A DNA stretch of 40,707 bases, taken from positions 1-40,707 of the forward strand of contig JACPEG010000018.1 of the NCBI GenBank assembly GCA_016183615.1, given 5' to 3'. The DNA comes from Betaproteobacteria bacterium. GTDB lineage: Bacteria; Pseudomonadota; Gammaproteobacteria; Burkholderiales; UBA6910. Shown piece by piece: positions 36,646 to 40,707 of the stretch. Under the pieces are notes generated by a model. It did no database searches. It was given only the letters and a program-made list of their open reading frames with translations, and was not told where the DNA came from. The first letter of the stretch is position 1. The number at the start of each line of letters is the position of its first letter. The position numbers were made by a program, and so were the translations under genes.

Positions 36646-37863
36646 ATGGATAACACCCTGGGACGCAGGCCCCTGCTGATCCTTTTGTGCGGGGGCATCA
36701 TTCTGATGTTATCGCTGGGCACGCGCCAGACCTTCGGCCTGTTTCTGCAACCCATGAGCTTGGAGTACGGTTGGGGGCGGGAAACCTTTGCGCTTGCCAT
36801 CGCCGTGCAGAATCTCGTCTGGGGCCTGGGGCAGCCCTTCGCCGGAGCGGTCGCCGACAAGGTCGGCGCCGCGCGGGTGCTTGCCGGCGGGAGCGTGCTC
36901 TACGCGTTGGGGCTTTATCTCATGGCGGGTTCCCAGGATGGCGCGGCCCTCAACCTGAGCGCGGGGCTGCTCATCGGGCTGGGTTTGAGCGGCAGCAGTT
37001 TCGGGGTCGTGATGGGCGTGGTGGGGCGGGCCTTCGGTGGGGCGCGGCGCAGCGTCGCGCTGGGCATCGTCGGCGCCGGCGGATCGTTCGGGCAGTTTGC
37101 GATGCTGCCCTACGGACAGACGCTGATCGCGGGCCTGGGCTGGCAGCACGCGTTATGGGCCATGGGGGTGGGGCTGCTGGTGATCGTTCCGCTGGCGATC
37201 GCGCTGGCCGGGAAAGGGGGGGAGCGGGACTATTCCAGGGAGCCCCAGAGTCTCGCGGCGGCGTTGCAGGAGGCTGCGGCCCACCGCGGCTACTGGTTTC
37301 TCACCTTCAGTTTCCTGGTGTGCGGGTTCCAGACCATTTTCATCATGATCCACCTGCCCGCGTTCCTCACCGACAAGGGGCTGCCGGCGGTGTCCGGGGT
37401 CACCGCGCTCGCGCTGATCGGCCTGTTCAACGTCGTCGGCTCCTACCTCTGCGGCGTGCTGGGCGGCCGCTACAGCAAGAAGCGGATCCTGAGCTGGATC
37501 TATTTCCTGCGCGCCGGGGCCATCGCGGTATACATCGCGCTGCCGGTGACGCAGATGACCACCTATGTGTTCGCTACACTCATGGGACTCACCTGGCTCG
37601 GCACCGTGCCGCTGACCAACGGGCTGGTGGCCCAGATCTTCGGCGTCCAGTATCTCGCCACACTGTTCAGCATCGCCTTCCTCGGGCACCAGGTGGGAAG
37701 TTTCCTCGGGGCCTGGTACGGAGGCTACATGTTCGATCTCACGGGCTCCTACCAGGCGGTTTGGATGTTCGCCATCGCCCTCAGCATCGCCGCGGGGATC
37801 CTGTGCCTGCCCATCGACGAGCGGTTGGTCACCGCGATTCCCGCAAAGGAGACCGCGGCATGA
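36646..37863 (+). CDS. MFS transporter (oxalate/formate antiporter or monocarboxylate-like)
   Basis: 405 residues with twelve predicted membrane helices in two sets of six, split by a cytoplasmic loop near 190-215 (GKGGERDYSREPQSLAAALQ). The start RQTFGLFLQPMSLEYGW and the GQPFAGAVADKVGAARVL loop between helices 2 and 3 are typical of the monocarboxylate/OFA branch of the superfamily. The ATG at 36646 has GGAG before it; a longer open frame upstream is not used. Its stop overlaps the kinase start as ATGA, so uptake and sensing are coupled. The substrate is likely a small organic acid, by family only. Confidence 0.88.
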   Translation: MDNTLGRRPLLILLCGGIILMLSLGTRQTFGLFLQPMSLEYGWGRETFALAIAVQNLVWGLGQPFAGAVADKVGAARVLAGGSVLYALGLYLMAGSQDGAALNLSAGLLIGLGLSGSSFGVVMGVVGRAFGGARRSVALGIVGAGGSFGQFAMLPYGQTLIAGLGWQHALWAMGVGLLVIVPLAIALAGKGGERDYSREPQSLAAALQEAAAHRGYWFLTFSFLVCGFQTIFIMIHLPAFLTDKGLPAVSGVTALALIGLFNVVGSYLCGVLGGRYSKKRILSWIYFLRAGAIAVYIALPVTQMTTYVFATLMGLTWLGTVPLTNGLVAQIFGVQYLATLFSIAFLGHQVGSFLGAWYGGYMFDLTGSYQAVWMFAIALSIAAGILCLPIDERLVTAIPAKETAA

Positions 37864-38921
37864 CGGCAACGAAAATCTCCATGCCCCGCAGCCCCGTGCC
37901 GGATGCGGTGTTGGCATTCGCCGATGCCCTGCCCTGGCCGGCGATGCTGCTCGACGGGGAGGGCCGGGTCGTGCACCTGAACCCGGCGGCGGCCGCGCGC
38001 GCCGGCGGCAAGCTGCGGGGACGCCCGCCATTGGAGCAGCTGTTCCCCGAGTATGGCGCGGCATTGCGCGGAAACGAGCCATGGCTTGGGGAGCGAGAGA
38101 CCGAACTCACGCGGGAAACGCCGCTCGGTCCGGTCCACGAGCGCCTGTGGTTGCGCCCCCTGTCGGGCGGCGCCTGTCTCGTCGTGGCCGACGAGACCCG
38201 AATGCGGGAACTGGAGGCGACGGATGCCCAGACCGCGCGGCTCGCATCCCTTGGCTTCATGCTGGCGGGCGTCTGCCATGAGGTGAGCAATCCGCTGGCT
38301 GCCATCTATTCGATGGTACAGATCTTGCAAGCCAATCCGGGACTGTCCCCGGAAACCCTGGAAAAAGGGCTTGCGAACATCGCCGCCAACGTAAAGCGTA
38401 TACTGGATGTTTCGAAAAGACTCAGTGATTTTTCCCGGGTGGGGGATGCCCCGCGCAGCCGTTTCGCCGTGGACATGGTGGTCGAAGAGGCACTGGTGGT
38501 ATTGCGCCAGGACCACCGCTTTGCGGAAATCGAGATCTCCCACCGGCCCGACCCGGAGTCAGTCGTGCTCGGCAACCCCGGCCAGCTGCAGGAAGTGTTT
38601 TTCAACCTTTTCATCAATGCCATGCAGGCCATGCAAGGACGCGGGCGCATCGCCGTGGTCACCCGGCATCCTGTCCCGGAGCGGGTGGAAGTGGAAGTCC
38701 GCGACAACGGGCCCGGAATTCCGCCCGAGCACCTGCCGCGGCTGTTCGAGCCGTTTTTCACCACCAAGCCGGTGGGACAGGGGAGCGGCCTGGGACTTTC
38801 CATCAGCAACGAAATTGTCCACGAGCACGGCGGCGCCATCCGCGTCGCCAATCACCCCGAGGGGGGCGCCTGCTTCGTGATCGAGCTACCCTGTGTGAGA
38901 GGCGGTCATGACGATCTGTAA
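37860..38921 (+). CDS. Soluble PAS-type sensor histidine kinase (NtrB-like)
   Basis: 353 residues without membrane helices. A PAS-like domain (about 15-115: AMLLDGEGRVVHLNPAAAAR), then the dimerisation/phosphoacceptor helix with His140 in CHEVSNPLAAI, and the ATPase domain with N box Asn253 (NLFINAMQAM), DNGPGIP (282-288), FEPFFTTK and GQGSGLGLSI. It overlaps the MFS gene by four bases and the regulator gene by 14. As a cytoplasmic kinase it may sense an internal metabolite or the state of the carrier. Confidence 0.93.
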   Translation: MTATKISMPRSPVPDAVLAFADALPWPAMLLDGEGRVVHLNPAAAARAGGKLRGRPPLEQLFPEYGAALRGNEPWLGERETELTRETPLGPVHERLWLRPLSGGACLVVADETRMRELEATDAQTARLASLGFMLAGVCHEVSNPLAAIYSMVQILQANPGLSPETLEKGLANIAANVKRILDVSKRLSDFSRVGDAPRSRFAVDMVVEEALVVLRQDHRFAEIEISHRPDPESVVLGNPGQLQEVFFNLFINAMQAMQGRGRIAVVTRHPVPERVEVEVRDNGPGIPPEHLPRLFEPFFTTKPVGQGSGLGLSISNEIVHEHGGAIRVANHPEGGACFVIELPCVRGGHDDL

Positions 38922-40353
38922 TTCTGAATCCAAGGACACAAAGCCTGTGCGCAACGAGTCGGTCCTGATCATCGACGACGACCACAGCATCGGCCAGTGC
39001 GTGGAGTGCATCCTGCAGATTGCCGGCTACAAGGCGGTTTTCACCTCCACCGGCAAGGACGGGCTGGAACGCTTCCGCGACGACGATTTCGATCTGGTCA
39101 TCACCGACCTCAAGCTTCCCGACATCAGCGGGCTCGACGTGGTGAGCACGGTCCGGCAGCAGGACCCGAACGTCCCGGTGATCCTGATGACCAGCTTCTC
39201 CTCCATGGAGAGCGCCATCGAGGCGTTGCGCAAGGGTGCGGTGGATTACATCATCAAGCCGTTCCGCAATGACGATTTCGCCTTTGCCGTGGAGCGGGCG
39301 CTCAACGAGCGGCGCATTAAGCGGGAAAACGCGGTGCTCAAGCGCAGCCTGAAGAAGGTCTTCACCAGCAACAAGATCATCGGGGAGAGCGAGGGCATCA
39401 AGCGCGTGCTGGCGCTGATCCAGCGGGTCGCCTCCACCGAGGCCAACGTGCTGATCCAGGGCGAGAGCGGCACCGGCAAGGAACTGGTGGCCCAGGCCAT
39501 CCATTACTCGAGTGCCCGGGCCGAGGGGCCGTTCGTTCCCGTGAACTGCGGGGCGATCCCCGGCGAGCTGCTGGAATCCGAATTGTTCGGGCACACCAAG
39601 GGGGCATTCACCGGAGCGGTCACCGCGGCCGAGGGACTGATCCGGGAAGGGAGCGGCGGCACCCTGTTTCTGGACGAGATCTCGGAACTGCCATTGAACC
39701 TCCAGGTGAAACTGCTGCGGGTGCTGCAGGAGCGGCAGGTGCGTCCCCTGGGTTCCACCTCGTCCTATGTCACCGATACCCGCTTCCTGGCCGCCAGCAA
39801 CCGCGACCTGAAGGCGGAAATGGAGAAGGGCAACTTCCGCCCGGACCTGTTCTACCGCCTCAACGTGATCAGCATCCAGGTGCCGCCGCTGCGCGAACGG
39901 GGACGCGACATCGAGATCCTGGCCCAGCACTTCGTGCAGCAGCACAGCCGCCGGATGGCAAAGAAGATCAAGGCGCTGGGCAGGGACCTGATCGATTTCC
40001 TGAACAAGTACCATTGGCCCGGCAACGTGCGGGAACTGGAGAACGTGATCGAGCGCGCAGTGATCCTGGCGGATTCCGCGGTTCTGACCTGCGGCGACCT
40101 GACGGAGATTCTGCCCGCGCCGTCCAAGGCGTCCGTGCTCCCGGCGCTGGCGAACAAGCCGCTTTCCATCGAGGAGTACATCATGGAATTCGTCAAGCGC
40201 TACCAGGATACCCACAGCGAGACGGAGCTGGCGGCGATGCTCGGCATCGGGCGCAAGGCCCTGTGGGTCAGGCGCAACCGCTGGGGGCTGCACCGGGGCA
40301 GCGCCGCGTCACGCGGGAACCACGCCAACCCTTCGGAAACCGAGGCGGCCTGA
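38908..40353 (+). CDS. Sigma-54 dependent response regulator (NtrC family)
   Basis: 481 residues in three parts. Receiver (about 18-130) with Asp67 as phosphoacceptor in ITDLKLPD and Lys117; AAA+ domain (about 155-390) with Walker A GESGTGKE (185-192), the sigma-54 contact loop GAFTGA (232-237) and LFLDEISELP; C-terminal helix-turn-helix near 435-465 (SETELAAMLGIGRKALW). All parts are intact. It is cognate to the overlapping kinase gene. Candidate targets are the two sigma-54 promoters at 35716-35731 and 40495-40510. Confidence 0.95.
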   Translation: MTICNSESKDTKPVRNESVLIIDDDHSIGQCVECILQIAGYKAVFTSTGKDGLERFRDDDFDLVITDLKLPDISGLDVVSTVRQQDPNVPVILMTSFSSMESAIEALRKGAVDYIIKPFRNDDFAFAVERALNERRIKRENAVLKRSLKKVFTSNKIIGESEGIKRVLALIQRVASTEANVLIQGESGTGKELVAQAIHYSSARAEGPFVPVNCGAIPGELLESELFGHTKGAFTGAVTAAEGLIREGSGGTLFLDEISELPLNLQVKLLRVLQERQVRPLGSTSSYVTDTRFLAASNRDLKAEMEKGNFRPDLFYRLNVISIQVPPLRERGRDIEILAQHFVQQHSRRMAKKIKALGRDLIDFLNKYHWPGNVRELENVIERAVILADSAVLTCGDLTEILPAPSKASVLPALANKPLSIEEYIMEFVKRYQDTHSETELAAMLGIGRKALWVRRNRWGLHRGSAASRGNHANPSETEAA

Positions 40354-40360
40354 GCCCGAT

Positions 40361-40383
40361 CCGGCGCAGCGACCCTGCGCCGG
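40361..40383 (+). terminator. Hairpin after the regulator gene
   Basis: CCGGCGCAG-CGACC-CTGCGCCGG, a perfect nine-base stem eight bases after the stop. No clean T run follows, so it may be a weak or Rho-assisted terminator. Confidence 0.5.
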
Positions 40384-40426
40384 CCATTCCGGGTCCTGTT
40401 TCTCCATGGCAAGACGGCCGTTTCGT

Positions 40427-40467
40427 TTGGAAACCGACACCCTTACGCATTGCCGCCGGGTTTCCAA
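40427..40467. promoter_or_regulatory. Candidate activator site upstream of the PanB-like gene
   Basis: TTGGAAACC (40427-40435) and GGTTTCCAA (40459-40467) are perfect inverted repeats with centres 32 bases apart, about three helix turns. They lie 54-94 bases before the predicted sigma-54 start point near 40521, a normal place for an NtrC-type activator. Confidence 0.5.
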
Positions 40468-40494
40468 GTCATTCATTTTCTGGCAGGAATGCTC

Positions 40495-40510
40495 CGGCAC
40501 AGGACTTGCT
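40495..40510 (+). promoter_or_regulatory. Sigma-54 (-24/-12) promoter of the PanB-like gene
   Basis: CGGCAC-AGGAC-TTGCT, with GG at 40496-40497 and GC at 40508-40509, correct spacing. Only the first base of the -24 box departs from TGGCAC. Start point near 40521 and ATG at 40578. Confidence 0.75.
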
Positions 40511-40577
40511 TTCTCTTCTTGGACAGCGTGATTCCACGCCCGTTTTCAATTATTCCAGTCATCCGGAGGAGGCAAGC

Positions 40578-40707
40578 ATGGCCGAGCAGGCGGCAGTCAA
40601 GAGTGAACCCGCAAAGCGCAGGAAAGTCACGATTCCCCAGTTGTTGGAGAAGAAGAAGCGCGGCGAGCCCATCGTGCAGCTGGCCGTCTACGACTACGAG
40701 AACGCGA
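40578..40707 (+). CDS. PanB-family protein, 5' part (cut by window edge)
   Basis: The first 43 codons only. After a basic, Ala/Glu/Lys-rich stretch of about 15 residues comes VTIPQLLEKKKRGEPIVQLA and VYDYENA, matching the start of ketopantoate hydroxymethyltransferase (3-methyl-2-oxobutanoate hydroxymethyltransferase), where a TAYDY motif begins the first strand; here it reads AVYDY. GGAGGAGG is a very strong ribosome site. Its sigma-54 promoter and catabolic neighbours suggest a paralogue with a different job from pantothenate synthesis; related enzymes (isocitrate lyase/PEP mutase group) are alternatives. Confidence 0.75.
   Translation, partial: MAEQAAVKSEPAKRRKVTIPQLLEKKKRGEPIVQLAVYDYENA

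Noticed and set aside
36577..36646. FNR-type box as activator of the MFS gene.
   Set aside because: At the mirrored -41.5 position no -10 element is present on the plus strand. A secondary effect on the MFS gene is not excluded.
36159..36653. A 164-codon plus-strand frame upstream of the MFS gene.
   Set aside because: It runs antisense through the small Cys-rich gene, its promoter and terminator, which have independent support.

Overview
The window is a GC-rich stretch of proteobacterial chromosome, most likely from a betaproteobacterium. The evidence is the gene order ftsY-ftsE-ftsX-rpoH, TPR lipoprotein-lolB-ispE-tRNA-Gln-prs-rplY-pth-ychF and ruvC-ruvA-ruvB-ybgC-tolQRAB-pal-cpoB-queE, together with sigma-54 promoters, an FNR-type box, and several families of imperfect inverted repeats in the gaps. 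Placement near the Rhodocyclales or Nitrosomonadales is a guess from this style of genome, not something the sequence proves.

Layout. 185-3838 (minus): cell division and heat shock, ftsY, ftsE, ftsX, rpoH; rpoH carries a CIRCE operator over its promoter. 3937-8132 (plus): a pair of exported M16 peptidases (one active-type, one lacking the zinc motif), rsmD, coaD and a 2[4Fe-4S] ferredoxin. 8285-13141 (minus): a Gld-type ABC exporter set (ATPase, permease, GldG-like protein, DUF4340 protein) followed by mutM. 13371-20403 (plus): outer-membrane lipoprotein, isoprenoid, tRNA, PRPP and translation genes. 20510-21914: a hemerythrin, a scar with the 3' ends of two lost genes, and a tiny sigma-54-type transcription unit. 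21956-23461 (minus): a HerA-like ATPase. 23550-33678 (plus): yebC, the Holliday-junction genes ruvC/A/B with a UbiA-family prenyltransferase inserted, and the whole Tol-Pal cell-envelope operon ending in queE.

33888-40707 is different. It looks like an accessory catabolic module: a two-subunit Rieske oxygenase (minus strand, visibly less GC-rich), a 63-residue cysteine-rich protein with its own FNR-type promoter, an MFS carrier, a soluble histidine kinase, an NtrC-type sigma-54 activator, and the start of a PanB-like gene cut by the window edge. Sigma-54 (-24/-12) promoter candidates lie in front of both the oxygenase and the PanB-like gene, so the kinase/regulator pair encoded between them is the natural candidate to switch on both. 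The FNR-type box sits exactly where a class II activator should for the small cysteine-rich gene. This pairing of an oxygen-consuming enzyme with a low-oxygen promoter and a PanB-family enzyme is the most interesting part of the window; its substrate cannot be read from the sequence.

Small-scale structure: at least six families of dispersed inverted repeats fill the gaps, and several run into coding ends (pth, the ABC ATPase, ruvA) or replace the normal upstream region (rsmD, ruvB).
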